A stretch of 64,000 bases of DNA from contig NZ_SIRP01000001.1 of assembly GCF_011634835.1 (NCBI RefSeq), forward strand, positions 3,901,748 through 3,965,747. The letters run 5' to 3'. A program made the translations under genes and the position numbers. The stretch is from Isoptericola sp. BMS4 (GTDB lineage: Bacteria > Actinomycetota > Actinomycetes > Actinomycetales > Cellulomonadaceae). Under the pieces are notes generated by a model, which saw only the letters and a list, made by a program, of their open reading frames with translations, had not been told where the DNA came from and ran no database searches. This document shows positions 37,890-48,092 of this stretch, one piece after another (the stretch's first letter is position 1; each line of letters starts with the position of its first letter).

Positions 37890-38876
37890 ATGCGCCGCAC
37901 CGTCGTCCCCGACTCCCTCGCACGACTCGCCCGCCACCAGGCAGGGCTCGTCACGACCGTGCAGGCTCGCACGCACGGCATCAACGCCGACTCCCTGACC
38001 GCCCTGGTCCGGCACCGTCGCTGGACCAGGGTGTGCCGGGGCGTCTACGACGTCCGTCTCCCGGACGGCGACGCGTGGACCGGCCCCGGCACGCCCTCGA
38101 CGGCGACCGCGCTCGGTTCCCCGACCTGGGTCGCCTCCCGCCGCCGACTGCGGGCGGTGTGGACCGCGCTCCTCGCGTACGGGCCCGGCGCGGTCGCCGT
38201 CGGCCGGTGCGCCCTGGTGCTGCACGGGGTGGCGGGCCTCCCGGCGACGATCCCCTCGGAGGCGGCGCTGCCGCGGGCGAGCAACCGGCGCGACATGGAG
38301 GGCGTCTCGCTCCGGCAGTTCGACGACGGGATGCGGACCGTCACGGTCGGCGGCCGGCGGACAGCAGCACTGGACTGGGCGCTCGCCCAGGCCGTCCCGG
38401 AGCTTCCCCGCAGGAACGGGCTCGCGGTCCTCGACTCGGTCCTGCACCAGGGCACGCTCTCCCGGCGCGAGGTCGAGGCGACTCACGACCTGGCCAGAGG
38501 GCGTCGTGGCATCGCGTCACGACACGACCTCTTCGAGCTGGCCGACGGTCGTGCCGAGTCACCGCTGGAGTCCTTCGCGCGGCTCGAGTGTGTCGACGGC
38601 GGGGTGGAGCCGGACACGCTCCAGCTGCCGCTCGCGGACCACCGGGGAGGTCGTCGAGCCAGGGGTGACCTGGCCTGGCGGCTGCCGCGTGGTCGCCATC
38701 TGGTGGTCGAGATGGACGGCTCGGAGTTCCACTCGGCGCCGGAGGCGGTGCGTGCGGACCGCCTGCGACAGAACCGGATCGTCAGCACGGGTCGGGTCGA
38801 CGTCCTCCGGTACGGGTACGAGGTTCTCGACGTCCTCGCCCAGGAGGTCCGGTCGTTCCTGAACCGTGCCCGTTGA
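37890..38876 (+). CDS. AbiEi-like winged-helix plus DUF559/Vsr-like nuclease-fold protein
   Basis: 328 aa. The N-terminus (LARLARHQAGLVTTVQART...TRVCRGVYDV) resembles the winged-helix region of AbiEi-type antitoxins. The C-terminus (HLVVEMDGSEFH, then RADRLRQNRI and DVLRYGYEVL) resembles the DUF559/Vsr branch of the PD-(D/E)XK nuclease fold. Such fusions are frequent orphans in actinobacteria and no AbiEii toxin gene adjoins. DNA binding or cleavage is inferred from motifs only. It is bracketed by family B palindromes (copy 2 about 137 nt before, copy 3 26 nt after). Function unknown. Confidence 0.7.
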   Translation: MRRTVVPDSLARLARHQAGLVTTVQARTHGINADSLTALVRHRRWTRVCRGVYDVRLPDGDAWTGPGTPSTATALGSPTWVASRRRLRAVWTALLAYGPGAVAVGRCALVLHGVAGLPATIPSEAALPRASNRRDMEGVSLRQFDDGMRTVTVGGRRTAALDWALAQAVPELPRRNGLAVLDSVLHQGTLSRREVEATHDLARGRRGIASRHDLFELADGRAESPLESFARLECVDGGVEPDTLQLPLADHRGGRRARGDLAWRLPRGRHLVVEMDGSEFHSAPEAVRADRLRQNRIVSTGRVDVLRYGYEVLDVLAQEVRSFLNRAR

Positions 38877-38901
38877 GGCCGACCATGCGGTTCCGGGGTG
38901 T

Positions 38902-38958
38902 CGAACATGTGATTGGTCCGGGACTGGAGGAGTCGATCCCGGACCAACCACATGTTCG
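38902..38958. repeat. Palindromic element family B, copy 3
   Basis: 22-nt arms (38902-38923, 38937-38958) with a single mismatch, and a 13-nt loop. The best-paired copy. It lies between the convergent AbiEi/DUF559-like gene and mshA, 21 nt from the mshA stop, so it may also terminate transcription. Confidence 0.9.
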
Positions 38959-38978
38959 GCACCCGTGGGGGTGGGGGG

Positions 38979-40343
38979 TCAGCCGGGACGGCGGGTGCGG
39001 TGGACCTTCGCCGCCTGGGCGTAGACGTCCAGCGTGGCCACGGCCGCGCGGTCCCAGCTGAACCTCTCGCTGGCGCGGCGCGCCCCGCCCGCCAGGCGGG
39101 AGAGGCGCGCGTCGTCGCCCAGCAGGTCACCGAGCACCCGCGCCCACGTCCACGGGCTGTGGTCGGGCACGAGGACGCCCGACACGTCGTCCTGCACCAC
39201 CGTCCGCAGCCCGCCGACCGCCGCCGCGACCACCGGGACGCCGGCCGCCTGCGCCTCGGCCGCGACCAGCCCGAAAGACTCGCTGTGGCTCGGCACCGCG
39301 ACCACGTCGGCCGCCCGGAAGTACTCCACGAGCGTCTCGCGCGGGGCGGCCGGACGGACGACCAGGTGGTCGCTCACCCCGACCTGGTGGGCCAGGGCCT
39401 CCAGCTCGCGCACCGCCGTCGGGCGCCCGCTCGCGCCGCCCACGACCACCAGGGCCGGGACGTGCGGGCCGCCGCCGTCGCGCCAGGCCTCGGCCGCGTC
39501 GCGCGGCCCGGCGCCCGCCGGCACCGACTCCGCCGCGTGGTCGGCCAGCACGCCGAGCGCCCGCACGAGCACGTCCGGGCCTTTGAGCAGCTGGACCCGC
39601 CCCGCGAACAGCACCACCGGACGGTCCGTCGGCAGCCCGAGCCGCTCGCGCGCCGCCCGCCGGCCGTCGGTGCCCTCCGGGGGCGGGGCGAAGGCGGCGA
39701 GGTCGACCCCCGGCGCCACGACGTGCACGCGGTCCGGGTCCGCCCCGTACCCGGCGACCAGGTCGTCGGCCTCCTCGCGGGTGGAGGCGACGAGCCCGTC
39801 CGCGGCCGCGACGACCTGCTCCTCCCCCACGACCCGCCCCAGCGGCTCCGGCGTGTCGCCGGGCGCGAGCGCGGCATTCTTCACCTTCGCCATCGTGTGC
39901 ATCGTGTGCACCAGCGGCACGTCCCACCGCTCCGCGGCGAGCCACCCCACCTGCCCGGACAGCCAGTAGTGGCTGTGCACGACGTCGTACCATCGCGGCG
40001 GGCGGTGCGCCTCGGCCCGCAGCACCCCGGCCGTGAAGGCGCACAGCTGGCCGGGCAGGTCGTTCTTGTCCAGCCCCTCGTACGGCCCCGCCTGGACGTG
40101 CACCACGCGGATGCCCGGCTCGGCGTCGACCACCCGGGGCTGGGACGACGACGTGGCCCGCGTGTAGATCTCGACCTCGGCGCCCCGCCGCGCCAGGCCC
40201 CGGGCGAGCTCGAGCTCGTAGACGTTCATCCCGCCGGCGTCCCCCGTGCCCGGCTGATCGAGCGGCGACGTGTGCACGGACAGCATCGCGACGCGGGGGC
40301 CCCGCCCCGGCGCCGTGGCGTGCTCCTCGCCCGGGCCGCCCAT
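38979..40343 (-). CDS. mshA: D-inositol-3-phosphate glycosyltransferase
   Basis: 454 aa. First step of mycothiol synthesis: transfers GlcNAc from UDP-GlcNAc to inositol-3-phosphate. A GT4 GT-B enzyme with [45 protein letters not shown] and the E-rich [18 protein letters not shown]. Mycothiol is the main thiol of most actinobacteria. Its ATG overlaps the lactonase stop (TGATG), so the two are co-transcribed. About 50 residues longer than a minimal GT-B because of an Ala/Gly-rich insert ([14 protein letters not shown]). Confidence 0.94.
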   Translation of the reverse strand: MGGPGEEHATAPGRGPRVAMLSVHTSPLDQPGTGDAGGMNVYELELARGLARRGAEVEIYTRATSSSQPRVVDAEPGIRVVHVQAGPYEGLDKNDLPGQLCAFTAGVLRAEAHRPPRWYDVVHSHYWLSGQVGWLAAERWDVPLVHTMHTMAKVKNAALAPGDTPEPLGRVVGEEQVVAAADGLVASTREEADDLVAGYGADPDRVHVVAPGVDLAAFAPPPEGTDGRRAARERLGLPTDRPVVLFAGRVQLLKGPDVLVRALGVLADHAAESVPAGAGPRDAAEAWRDGGGPHVPALVVVGGASGRPTAVRELEALAHQVGVSDHLVVRPAAPRETLVEYFRAADVVAVPSHSESFGLVAAEAQAAGVPVVAAAVGGLRTVVQDDVSGVLVPDHSPWTWARVLGDLLGDDARLSRLAGGARRASERFSWDRAAVATLDVYAQAAKVHRTRRPG

Positions 40344-41425
40344 CACGCCTCCAGCACGCAGGCGGGTGGCGTCGGCATCGCGTACCGCGAGGTGACCTCG
40401 CCGGTACCGGTCACCGGGTCGAGCGCGACCGTCGCGAGCTCGCGGGTGCCCTGCAGCGCCACGACGACCAGCTCGGCGTCCTGCCCGTCGTCCGGCGACG
40501 CCACGACGGCGTGGTGCCGGGGCCACCCGCCGTCGCCGAGCGGCACGTCGGCCAGGTGCTCCAGCACCGGCGGCGCCCCACCGTCCGGTCGGCGCACCCG
40601 GTGCACCGCCAGCACGTCCGACCCGCGCACCGTCACGTGCAGCCGGGTCCCGTCGGCGCTCAGCGTGACGTGCGCGGCGAAATGCGTGCCCGCCTCGGCG
40701 CCGGGGTGCAGCGGCACGGCGGACGCCGGCGACCAGCCGTCGCCGTCGCGCACCAGCACGTGGGCGCGGGCGTCGAGCTCGCCGACGACGACGAGCGAGC
40801 CGTCGGGGAGGCGGACCAGGTGGCGCGGCCCCGTGCCCGGCGGGAGGGTCGCGGCGACGCCGGCGTCGCCGCCGTCCGCGTAGCGCCTCAGCACGTCCGC
40901 GCCCAGGTCGCTGACCAGCACCTGCCCGTCGACGTCGGCCACGAAGTGCGCGTGCGGGCCGCCCTGCCGCGCCGCGACCGGGCCGCTGCCGGACCCGGCG
41001 AAGGTACGCGGCGCCCCGGCGGCGAGCCGGCCCGAGCCGGCGTCCACCGACGCCGCGGCCGCGACGCCGTCGCCGTAGTTCGCCACCCACACCTCCGCGC
41101 CGCCCGCCAGGACGTGGCAGGGGGCGTCGCCGCCGCTCGGGACGGCCCCCGCCGGCACGAGCTTCGCGTCCGTCCCCGGCTCCCCCTCGACGTCGAAGGC
41201 GAGGAGGGAGCCCGCGGGCGTCTCGCTCACCGCGTACAGGGTGCGGCCGCCGGGGTGCAGCGCCAGGAACGACGGCGCGGCCGCCGCGGCGGCGAGCCGC
41301 CCGCCCCGCACGCGGCCGTCGGCGCGGTCGACGTCCACGGACCAGATGCCCTCGCCGCTCCCGGCCGCGGCACCCGGTGCCGGGTAGGTGCCGATCCACA
41401 GGGCGCGCGAGGTCGATTCCGTCAT
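40343..41425 (-). CDS. Lactonase-family seven-bladed beta-propeller protein
   Basis: 360 aa. Similar to YbhE-type 6-phosphogluconolactonases (blade repeats such as [37 protein letters not shown] and [17 protein letters not shown]). Whether it acts in the pentose phosphate pathway or on another lactone is uncertain, since actinobacteria also have the unrelated DevB. A TAGTCT hexamer ends 6 nt before the ATG (minus strand, 41432-41437), suggesting a leaderless mRNA that reads into mshA. Confidence 0.82.
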   Translation of the reverse strand: MTESTSRALWIGTYPAPGAAAGSGEGIWSVDVDRADGRVRGGRLAAAAAAPSFLALHPGGRTLYAVSETPAGSLLAFDVEGEPGTDAKLVPAGAVPSGGDAPCHVLAGGAEVWVANYGDGVAAAASVDAGSGRLAAGAPRTFAGSGSGPVAARQGGPHAHFVADVDGQVLVSDLGADVLRRYADGGDAGVAATLPPGTGPRHLVRLPDGSLVVVGELDARAHVLVRDGDGWSPASAVPLHPGAEAGTHFAAHVTLSADGTRLHVTVRGSDVLAVHRVRRPDGGAPPVLEHLADVPLGDGGWPRHHAVVASPDDGQDAELVVVALQGTRELATVALDPVTGTGEVTSRYAMPTPPACVLEA

Positions 41426-41438
41426 GCCCCCAGACTAT

Positions 41439-41598
41439 GAGGTCGCGCGGACAGGCAACGCCGGCCGAGCGTCGCCCCGGCACGCACCTCGCAGCGTTGT
41501 CCTCGCTCGAATGGGCTCCGCCCGTCCTTCGCTCGTCCGCCTCGCGAGGCACGCACCGGGACACCGCTCGCCTCGACGCTGCCTGTTCGCGCGACCTC
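41439..41598. repeat. 160-bp imperfect inverted repeat
   Basis: Arms of roughly 55-60 nt with mismatches and small gaps; the outermost 11 nt (GAGGTCGCGCG) are perfect. The central part contains alternating GTCCTCGCTCG and CGTCCTTCGCTCG motifs. It starts 14 nt before the lactonase start, overlapping little of its promoter, and ends before the lsr2 terminator. No coding content. Confidence 0.75.
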
Positions 41599-41628
41599 TA
41601 TGACCGCGCACGCGACCGCCCGCACGGA

Positions 41629-41668
41629 CGACGACGCCCCGCCCGGTGTCCCGGGCGGGGCGTCGTCG
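41629..41668 (-). terminator. lsr2 terminator
   Basis: Perfect 18-bp stem CGACGACGCCCCGCCCGG with a TGTC loop, 34 nt past the lsr2 stop. Confidence 0.8.
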
Positions 41669-41701
41669 GGGCCGCCGGTCGGCGGCCGTGCGGGGCCGCG
41701 G

Positions 41702-42034
41702 TCAGTGCGCGGCCTCGTAGGCGGACAGGACCGCCGCCGGGATGCGGCCGCGGTCGCTCACCTTGTGGCCGTTCTCGCGGGCCCACTCGCGGATCTTGGC
41801 GAGCTGCGCCCGGTCGGTCTGCGTGCGGCGGGCCGGGGTGCGCGCGCCGGCGGCGCGACCGGCCTGCTTGCGGCCGTGGCCGATCCACGTGGCGAGGGCG
41901 TCGCGCAGCTCCGCCGCGTGCTTCGAGGTGAGGTCGATCTCGTAGGAGACACCGTCGAGAGCAAAGGTCACGGTCTCGTCCGCGTCGCTGCCGTCGATAT
42001 CGTCGATCAGGACGATCTGCTGCTTCTGCACCAC
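41702..42034 (-). CDS. lsr2: Lsr2-family nucleoid-associated protein
   Basis: 110 aa. Actinobacterial H-NS analogue: bridges A+T-rich DNA and silences acquired genes. The N-terminal dimerisation strands ([21 protein letters not shown]) and the C-terminal DNA-binding domain with [19 protein letters not shown], containing the RGR minor-groove motif, are present. It starts at GTG 42034. A good sigma-70-type promoter lies 44 nt upstream. Confidence 0.96.
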   Translation of the reverse strand: MVQKQQIVLIDDIDGSDADETVTFALDGVSYEIDLTSKHAAELRDALATWIGHGRKQAGRAAGARTPARRTQTDRAQLAKIREWARENGHKVSDRGRIPAAVLSAYEAAH

Positions 42035-42077
42035 GGGTGGGCACCTTTCCGGCGATTCGAAGAATACTTTCCCGCAA

Positions 42078-42107
42078 AGAATGCCTTTGTCACTGCCGCG
42101 ATGTCAA
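42078..42107 (-). promoter_or_regulatory. lsr2 promoter
   Basis: Minus strand TTGACA (42102-42107), an 18-nt spacer, CATTCT (42078-42083), in an A+T-rich interval. A perfect -35. Confidence 0.7.
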
Positions 42108-42128
42108 TCTTCACACCCGGAAATCAGC

Positions 42129-42293
42129 TCACTTGGCGTCGATCATGCCGGGGCGCGCGGACTCGTCCAAGCGGTCGAGCGCCTCACGCTCGTTGCGGTC
42201 GGCGTGCATGATCTTGCGCATGGCGAGCCAGAACAGCAGCCCGACACCGATCGACGGGACGAGTCCCGCGATGATGGCCCAGAACGTGCTCAT
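42129..42293 (-). CDS. Small single-pass membrane protein, conserved position after lysS
   Basis: 54 aa, too short for routine gene calling. ATG 42293 to TGA 42129-42131. One N-terminal membrane helix (FWAIIAGLVPSIGVGLLFW, residues 4-22) is followed by a charged cytosolic tail (RKIMHADRNEREALDRLDE). It begins 15 nt after the lysS stop on the same strand. Similar short proteins recur beside lysS in actinobacteria as far as I recall; function unknown. Confidence 0.7.
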   Translation of the reverse strand: MSTFWAIIAGLVPSIGVGLLFWLAMRKIMHADRNEREALDRLDESARPGMIDAK

Positions 42294-42308
42294 GTGGATC
42301 TCGATTCG

Positions 42309-43844
42309 TCAGGTGGTCGGCTTCACGAGGGGGAACAGGATCGTCTCGCGAATTCCCAGCCCGGTCAGGGCCATGAGCAGCCGGTCGATCCCCATGCCCA
42401 TGCCGCCCATCGGAGGCATCGCGTACTCCATCGCCTCCAGGAAGTCCTCGTCGAGGCGCATCGCCTCGTCGTCGCCCGCGGCGGCGAGACGCGCCTGCTC
42501 GGCGAACCGTTCCCGCTGGACCACCGGGTCCACGAGCTCGGAGTAGCCGGTGGCGAGCTCGAACCCGCGCACGTACAGGTCCCACTTCTCCACGACGCCC
42601 TCGACGTCGCGGTGGGCACGGACCAGCGGGGAGGTCTCGATCGGGAAGTCGCGCACGAACGTGGGCGCGTGCAGCGTGTCGCCGACGTGGTGCTCCCACA
42701 GCTCCTCGACGAGCTTGCCGCGGTTCGTCCGCGCCACGTCGACGGAGATCTCCGCCTTCTCCGCGAGCGCGAGCAGCTCCGCCGTCGGCGTGGCCGGCGT
42801 GATCTCCTGACCAAGCGCCTCCGACAACGAGCCGTACATCGTGATCTGCGCCCATTCGCCGCCCAAGTCGTACTCCTCGCCGTCGGGCAGCGTCACCACG
42901 GTGGTGCCGAGCACCTCCCGCGCGGCGGTCTGCACGAGGTCCTGGGTGAGCGCCCCGATCGTGTCGTAGTCCCCGTAGGCCTCGTACGCCTCCAGCATCG
43001 CGAACTCCGGCGAGTGCGTGGAGTCGGCGCCCTCGTTGCGGAAGTTGCGATTGATCTCGAAGACCTTTTCCACCCCGCCCACGACGGCGCGCTTGAGGAA
43101 GAGCTCGGGAGCGATTCGCATGAACAGCTCGATGTCATAGGCGTTCATGTGCGTGGAGAATGGCCGGGCCGCCGCGCCCGAGGCGATCGTCTGCAGCATC
43201 GGCGTCTCGACCTCGAGGAATTCACGCCGGTGGAAGTTCTCGCGCAGGGACCGCATGACGCCGGCCCGGGTGCGCACCATCTCGCGGGCCGCCGGGCGCG
43301 CGATGAGGTCGACGTAGCGCTGGCGGACCCGCGCCTCCTCCGAGAGATCCTTGTGGAGGACGGGCAGCGGGCGCAGCGCCTTGGCGGCGAGCTGCCAGGA
43401 GTCCGCGAAGATGCTCAGCTCGCCGCGGCGGGACGCGCCGACGCGGCCGTGGGCGAACAGGTGGTCGCCCAGGTCGACGTCGGTCTTGAACGCGGCCAGC
43501 GACTCCTCGCCGACCACCTTCTGGCTCAGCATCGCCTGCAGGCGGTTCCCCTCGCCGTCCTGCAGGGTGACGAAGCAGAGCTTGCCCGTGTTGCGCAGGA
43601 AGACGACGCGACCGGCGACGCCGACGACGTCGTCCGTCTCCTGCCCCGCCTCGAGGTGGCCGTAGGCCGACCGGACCGCGGCGATCGAGTGCGTGACCGG
43701 CACACCGACCGGGTACGGGTCGACGCCGGACGCCAGGAGGCGCTCCCGCTTCTCGCGACGGACGCGGAGCTGCTCCGGCAGGTCGTCGACGGCGGGCGTG
43801 TCGGCGGGGGGCGCGCCGGCGGGCGCGGTCTGCGGGGAAGTCAC
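42309..43844 (-). CDS. lysS: Lysyl-tRNA synthetase, class II
   Basis: 511 aa. Charges tRNA-Lys. An OB-fold anticodon domain ([24 protein letters not shown]) precedes the class II core: motif 1 region [10 protein letters not shown], motif 2 [26 protein letters not shown], motif 3 [15 protein letters not shown]. The GTG start lies 6 nt after TAGAAT (minus strand, 43851-43856), so it likely has its own leaderless promoter despite following nadC by only 67 nt. Confidence 0.96.
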   Translation of the reverse strand: MTSPQTAPAGAPPADTPAVDDLPEQLRVRREKRERLLASGVDPYPVGVPVTHSIAAVRSAYGHLEAGQETDDVVGVAGRVVFLRNTGKLCFVTLQDGEGNRLQAMLSQKVVGEESLAAFKTDVDLGDHLFAHGRVGASRRGELSIFADSWQLAAKALRPLPVLHKDLSEEARVRQRYVDLIARPAAREMVRTRAGVMRSLRENFHRREFLEVETPMLQTIASGAAARPFSTHMNAYDIELFMRIAPELFLKRAVVGGVEKVFEINRNFRNEGADSTHSPEFAMLEAYEAYGDYDTIGALTQDLVQTAAREVLGTTVVTLPDGEEYDLGGEWAQITMYGSLSEALGQEITPATPTAELLALAEKAEISVDVARTNRGKLVEELWEHHVGDTLHAPTFVRDFPIETSPLVRAHRDVEGVVEKWDLYVRGFELATGYSELVDPVVQRERFAEQARLAAAGDDEAMRLDEDFLEAMEYAMPPMGGMGMGIDRLLMALTGLGIRETILFPLVKPTT

Positions 43845-43911
43845 CCCACGATTCTACGGGCGACCCGGCTCACACCCGCCCGGCCCCGAGCCAGGGCAGG
43901 GACACCACAGG

Positions 43912-44895
43912 TCAGGACGGCTCCGCGCCGGTCGGGTGCCCGCGCGAGGGCGCGGGACGCAGGTCGAGCGCGAGGTCCAGGATCGGCGCGGAGTGCGTGA
44001 GCGCCCCCACGGACAGGAAGTCGACGCCCGTCGCCGCCACCTCGGCCGCGCGGTCGAGGGTGAGGTTGCCCGTCGCCTCCAGCTCGACGTGCGCGGGGAC
44101 GCCGTCACGCCCCTCGCGCTCCCGCACGGCCGCGACCGTGGCGGCCAGGACCGGCGTCGGCATGTTGTCCAGCAGCAGGAAGTCGGCGCCCGCGTCGAGC
44201 GCCTCCAGCGCCTGGGCGGTCGTGTCCGCCTCGACCTGCACGGCGACGTCGGGGAACGTCGAGCGGACGGCGCGCACGGCACCCGCCACCGACCCGGCCG
44301 CCACGACGTGGTTGTCCTTGACCATCGCCACGTCGTACAGGCCCATGCGCTTGTTGGTGCCGCCGCCGGCGCGCACGGCGTACTTCTCCAGCGCGCGCAG
44401 CCCGGGCGTCGTCTTGCGGGTGTCGAGCACCTGGGCGCCCGTGCCGGCCAGCGCGCGCTTCCACGCCGCCGCGGCCGTCGCGACGCCGGACGCCCGCGAG
44501 GCGAGGTTGAGCAGGGTGCGCTCGGCCACGAGCAGCACCTGGACGGGCCCCTCGAGGCGGGCGAGCACCCGGCCACCGGCGACGGCCTCGCCGTCCCGGG
44601 CGTGGAAAGTCACCGACGGCGCGGGCAGGCCGAGCCGCGCGGCGACCTGGCGCACCACCTCCGGGACCACGACGAGCCCCGCGACGGTGCCGTCCTCGCG
44701 CGCCACGACGTCCGCCGTCCCGGTGGCGGACGCCGGGACCGTGGCCTGCGTGGTGACGTCGCGGCCGGGGGCGGGCCCGAGGTCCTCGTCGAGGGCCAGC
44801 TCGACGGTGCGGGCGGCCCAGCCCGGGTCGAGGCCGGGCTCGACGGCGGACGCGCGGTCGGACACGGGCAGGTCGTGCGGGTCGCTCGGGTTCAC
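43912..44895 (-). CDS. nadC: Nicotinate-nucleotide pyrophosphorylase (quinolinate PRTase)
   Basis: 327 aa from GTG 44895. Converts quinolinate and PRPP to nicotinate mononucleotide in NAD synthesis. LDTRKTTPGLRALEKYAVRAGGGTNKRMGLYD and MVKDNH are diagnostic active-site segments. The GTG overlaps the nadB stop (GTGA). nadA is not in the window. Confidence 0.96.
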   Translation of the reverse strand: MNPSDPHDLPVSDRASAVEPGLDPGWAARTVELALDEDLGPAPGRDVTTQATVPASATGTADVVAREDGTVAGLVVVPEVVRQVAARLGLPAPSVTFHARDGEAVAGGRVLARLEGPVQVLLVAERTLLNLASRASGVATAAAAWKRALAGTGAQVLDTRKTTPGLRALEKYAVRAGGGTNKRMGLYDVAMVKDNHVVAAGSVAGAVRAVRSTFPDVAVQVEADTTAQALEALDAGADFLLLDNMPTPVLAATVAAVREREGRDGVPAHVELEATGNLTLDRAAEVAATGVDFLSVGALTHSAPILDLALDLRPAPSRGHPTGAEPS

Positions 44896-46616
44896 GACGG
44901 GAACGGTACCCGGCCGGACACGTCCGACGGCGCGGCGAGCGCGCCCGACTCGTCGAGGGCGAGGGTGACGCGACGCTCCCAGGCGGGGTCGCGCCGCGGG
45001 TGGTCGCTGCGGAAGTGCCCGCCGCGGGACTCGGTGCGCACGGCCGCCGCGTGCACGAGCGCGGTGGCGACCTGGTGCACGTTCGTCGTCTCCCACTCGG
45101 CGATCTGCGGCCCCGCGACGACCTCGCTGGCGCGGTGGGCGTCGGTGCGCACGCCCGCCAGCTCGGCCGCGGCCCGCGCGAGCGAGGACGCCGACCGGAC
45201 CGGGCCCGCCCCCGCCGACGTGGCCCGCTGCACGCGCGAGCGCGCCGCGGCCGCCACGAGCGCCGTCGGGCCGGGCCGGTCCACCGGCGCGGGGGCCGCG
45301 CCCAGCTCGCCGGCCGCGAACCGGTCGACGACGTCGCGGGCCGCCCGGTGCGCGAAGACCAGACCCTCCAGCAGCGAGTTCGACGCCAGGCGGTTCGCGC
45401 CGTGCACCCCGGTGCACGCCACCTCGCCGACCGCGTACAGGCCCGGCACCGAGGTGCGCCCGCGCACGTCCGTCACCACCCCGCCCGAGTGGTAGTGCTG
45501 CGCCGGCGCCACCGGCACCGGCTCCTCCGTCCAGTCGATGCCGTGCGCGGCCAGGCGCGCGGTGATGCTCGGGAACCGCTCGCGCAGGAATCCCGCCCCG
45601 AGGTGCCGGGCGTCCAGCAGCACGTGGTCGGCGGACGTGGCGTCCATGCGGCGCACGATGGCGTGCGCCACGACGTCGCGCGGGGCCAGCTCCGCCAGCT
45701 CGTGCTCGGCCGGCATGAACCGGTGCCCGTCGACGTCGAGCAGCAGCGCGCCCTCGCCCCGCACGGCCTCGCTGATGAGCGGCTGCTGCCCCTTGGCCGC
45801 CGACCCCAGCCACAGCACGGTGGGGTGGAACTGCACGAACTCGAGGTCGCCGACGGCGGCGCCGGCGCGGAGCGCGGCCGCGATCCCGTCGCCCGTCGCG
45901 CCGGGAGGGTTGGTCGAGGAGCGGAACACCTGCCCGACGCCGCCCGTGGCCAGCACGACGGCGGGGGCGAGCACCGCGCCGACGCCGTCGCGGGTGCCCG
46001 CGCCGCGCACGTGCAGGGTGACCCCGGCCACGGGGCGCGCGCCCCCCTCGTCGGGGGCACCGGTGAGGACGTCGATCACGAGCGCGTTCTCGATCACCTC
46101 GATGCCGGGGTCGTCGCGCACGGCGGTGATCTGGGCGACCAGGGCGCGGGAGATCTCCGCCCCCGTGGCGTCCCCGCCGGCGTGCGCGATGCGGTCCGCG
46201 CGGTGCCCGCCCTCGCGGGTGAGCGCGATGCCGCCGTCGGGCGCGACGTCGAACGCCGCCCCGCGGGCCACGAGCTCGCGCACGCGGCGCGGCCCCTCGG
46301 TGACGAGCACCTGCACCGCGTCGGGGTCGCCGACCCCGGCGCCCGCCACGAGCGTGTCGTGGTGGTGGGCCTCGGGGGTGTCGTCCGGGTGCAGCGCCGC
46401 GGCGATCCCGCCCTGGGCCCACACCGTCGAGCCGGACGCCAGCTCGCCCTTGGTCACGAGGAGGACGCGCGGCACGCGAGTACGCAGCTCGAGGGCGGCC
46501 GTGAGCCCGGCGATGCCGGAGCCGACGACCACGGCGTCGGCCTCGGTGGTCCAGCCCGCGGGCGGCGCGGCGAGGGCGCGGGCGAGCCGGGGCGTCGGGC
46601 CGCCTGCGGCGGTCAC
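44892..46616 (-). CDS. nadB: L-aspartate oxidase
   Basis: 574 aa from a GTG overlapping the panD stop. An FAD enzyme oxidising aspartate to iminoaspartate for quinolinate synthesis. The FAD loop [15 protein letters not shown], the [21 protein letters not shown] segment and the active-site [31 protein letters not shown] motifs are intact. It couples aspartate use for NAD with the neighbouring aspartate decarboxylase. Confidence 0.96.
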   Translation of the reverse strand: MTAAGGPTPRLARALAAPPAGWTTEADAVVVGSGIAGLTAALELRTRVPRVLLVTKGELASGSTVWAQGGIAAALHPDDTPEAHHHDTLVAGAGVGDPDAVQVLVTEGPRRVRELVARGAAFDVAPDGGIALTREGGHRADRIAHAGGDATGAEISRALVAQITAVRDDPGIEVIENALVIDVLTGAPDEGGARPVAGVTLHVRGAGTRDGVGAVLAPAVVLATGGVGQVFRSSTNPPGATGDGIAAALRAGAAVGDLEFVQFHPTVLWLGSAAKGQQPLISEAVRGEGALLLDVDGHRFMPAEHELAELAPRDVVAHAIVRRMDATSADHVLLDARHLGAGFLRERFPSITARLAAHGIDWTEEPVPVAPAQHYHSGGVVTDVRGRTSVPGLYAVGEVACTGVHGANRLASNSLLEGLVFAHRAARDVVDRFAAGELGAAPAPVDRPGPTALVAAAARSRVQRATSAGAGPVRSASSLARAAAELAGVRTDAHRASEVVAGPQIAEWETTNVHQVATALVHAAAVRTESRGGHFRSDHPRRDPAWERRVTLALDESGALAAPSDVSGRVPFPS

Positions 46617-47122
46617 CGCACGGAGGCGAACGGCAGGCCGCTCGCGGACAGGCCGTGCCCGTCCGGCACCTGGCCGGGGTCGTCGTGCACCTCGACGATG
46701 CGGTTCGACCCGTCGACGAAGACGACGTGCGGCAGGAACGTGCGGGCGTCGGCGTCCGACAGCATGCCGTAGGCGATGATGATGACGACGTCGCCCGGGT
46801 GCACCAGGTGCGCGGCGGCGCCGTTGATGCTGATCTGGCCGCTCCCCGGCTCGCCGGGGATGACGTACGTGGTCAGGCGGGCGCCGTTCGTGACGTCGAC
46901 GACGTCGACCTGCTGGCCGGGGATCAGGTCCGCGGCCTCGAGGAGGTCGGTGTCGACCGTGACGGATCCCACGTAGTGCAGGTCCGCCTGGGTGACCGTG
47001 GCCCGGTGGATCTTGCCGATCATCATCGGGCGCTGCAACGACGCCGGGCGGCGCGCGGGGGCGCGACCCGCGGCGCGCGCGGCGTCCTGCCCGGGCTCCG
47101 GGGTCGTGGGCTGGTCAGTCAC
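46613..47122 (-). CDS. panD: Aspartate 1-decarboxylase
   Basis: 169 aa from GTG 47122, supported by AGGAGG 6 nt upstream. Makes beta-alanine for pantothenate. The self-cleavage site YVGSVTVD (Gly-Ser, giving the pyruvoyl group) and the NGAAAHLV and IIAYG segments are present. It carries a 32-residue Pro/Arg/Ala-rich extension before the usual start [18 protein letters not shown]. The reading frame overlaps the end of panC by 8 nt. Confidence 0.95.
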   Translation of the reverse strand: MTDQPTTPEPGQDAARAAGRAPARRPASLQRPMMIGKIHRATVTQADLHYVGSVTVDTDLLEAADLIPGQQVDVVDVTNGARLTTYVIPGEPGSGQISINGAAAHLVHPGDVVIIIAYGMLSDADARTFLPHVVFVDGSNRIVEVHDDPGQVPDGHGLSASGLPFASVR

Positions 47123-48092
47123 GATGTGCCTCCTGGCCTGCGGTGTCGTCCTCGCGTCCCGCCGGTTCCCCGGGGGCCGCGACCTCCACGGCCTGGTTGT
47201 CGATCAGTCGGGTGGTGCCCACGCGCGCCGCGACGAGCAGGAGCGCCGGGCCGCGGTGGTCCGCGGGCACCGGGCCCACGGTAGCCGGGTCGACGAGGGC
47301 GAGGTAATCCACGTCAACACCGGCGGCACCCTCCAGGATTCCCGACGCCGCCGCGCGGACGTCGTCCGCCCCGTGCCCGGCGTCCGCCGCGTCCGCCCCC
47401 GCGCGCAGCGCCCGCGACAGGGCGAGCGCGAGACGCCGCTCGTCGTCCGAGAGGTACGCGTTGCGCGACGACATCGCCAGCCCGTCCGGCTCGCGCACGG
47501 TCGGCACGCCCACCACCTCGACGTCCAGGTCCAGGTCGCGCACCATGCGGCGCACCGCGAGGAGCTGCTGGGCGTCCTTCTCGCCGAACAGCGCCACGTC
47601 GGGGCGGGTGAGGTGCAGCAGCTTGAGCACCACGGTGAGCACGCCGTCCATGTGCCCCGGGCGGTGCTCCCCCTCGAGCACCTCCCCGAACCGGCCCGCG
47701 GACACGCGCACGACGGGGTCGCCGTCCGGGTACACGACGTCGGGGGTGGGGGCGAACACCAGGTCGGCCCCGACGCTCGCCAGCTTGTCGACGTCGCCGT
47801 CCAGGTCGCGCGGGTACGCCTCCAGGTCCTCCCCGGCGCCGAACTGCAGCGGGTTGACGAAGATCGTCACCACGACCTGCCCGGTCTCCCCCGCCTCCTC
47901 GCGCGCGCGGCGCACGAGCCGCAGGTGCCCGTCGTGCAGCGCGCCCATGGTCATGACGACGGCGCGCCGGTCGGTGGCGTCCGGCCCGGTGAGCGCCCAC
48001 GACGTCAGGGCGTCGCGCAGCTCGCCCCGCGTGCGGACGACGGCGGGGCGCGGGCGGCCGGTCGCGCCGGGCGTCGTGGTGGTGCCGGTCAT
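47115..48092 (-). CDS. panC: Pantothenate synthetase
   Basis: 325 aa from ATG 48092. Joins pantoate and beta-alanine using [19 protein letters not shown] (HIGH-like), [37 protein letters not shown] and MSSRNAYLS are hallmark motifs. ATGA overlap with the upstream DUF2520 gene; panB is not in the window. Confidence 0.96.
   Translation of the reverse strand: MTGTTTTPGATGRPRPAVVRTRGELRDALTSWALTGPDATDRRAVVMTMGALHDGHLRLVRRAREEAGETGQVVVTIFVNPLQFGAGEDLEAYPRDLDGDVDKLASVGADLVFAPTPDVVYPDGDPVVRVSAGRFGEVLEGEHRPGHMDGVLTVVLKLLHLTRPDVALFGEKDAQQLLAVRRMVRDLDLDVEVVGVPTVREPDGLAMSSRNAYLSDDERRLALALSRALRAGADAADAGHGADDVRAAASGILEGAAGVDVDYLALVDPATVGPVPADHRGPALLLVAARVGTTRLIDNQAVEVAAPGEPAGREDDTAGQEAHRD

Noticed and set aside
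37890-38876. Complete AbiE toxin-antitoxin system
   Set aside because: Only an AbiEi-like winged helix is present; no AbiEii nucleotidyltransferase gene adjoins, and the C-terminus is nuclease-like instead.
37137-38958. CRISPR-like spaced repeats
   Set aside because: The repeats are individually palindromic, 0.5-1.1 kb apart and separated by genes; no cas genes are present.
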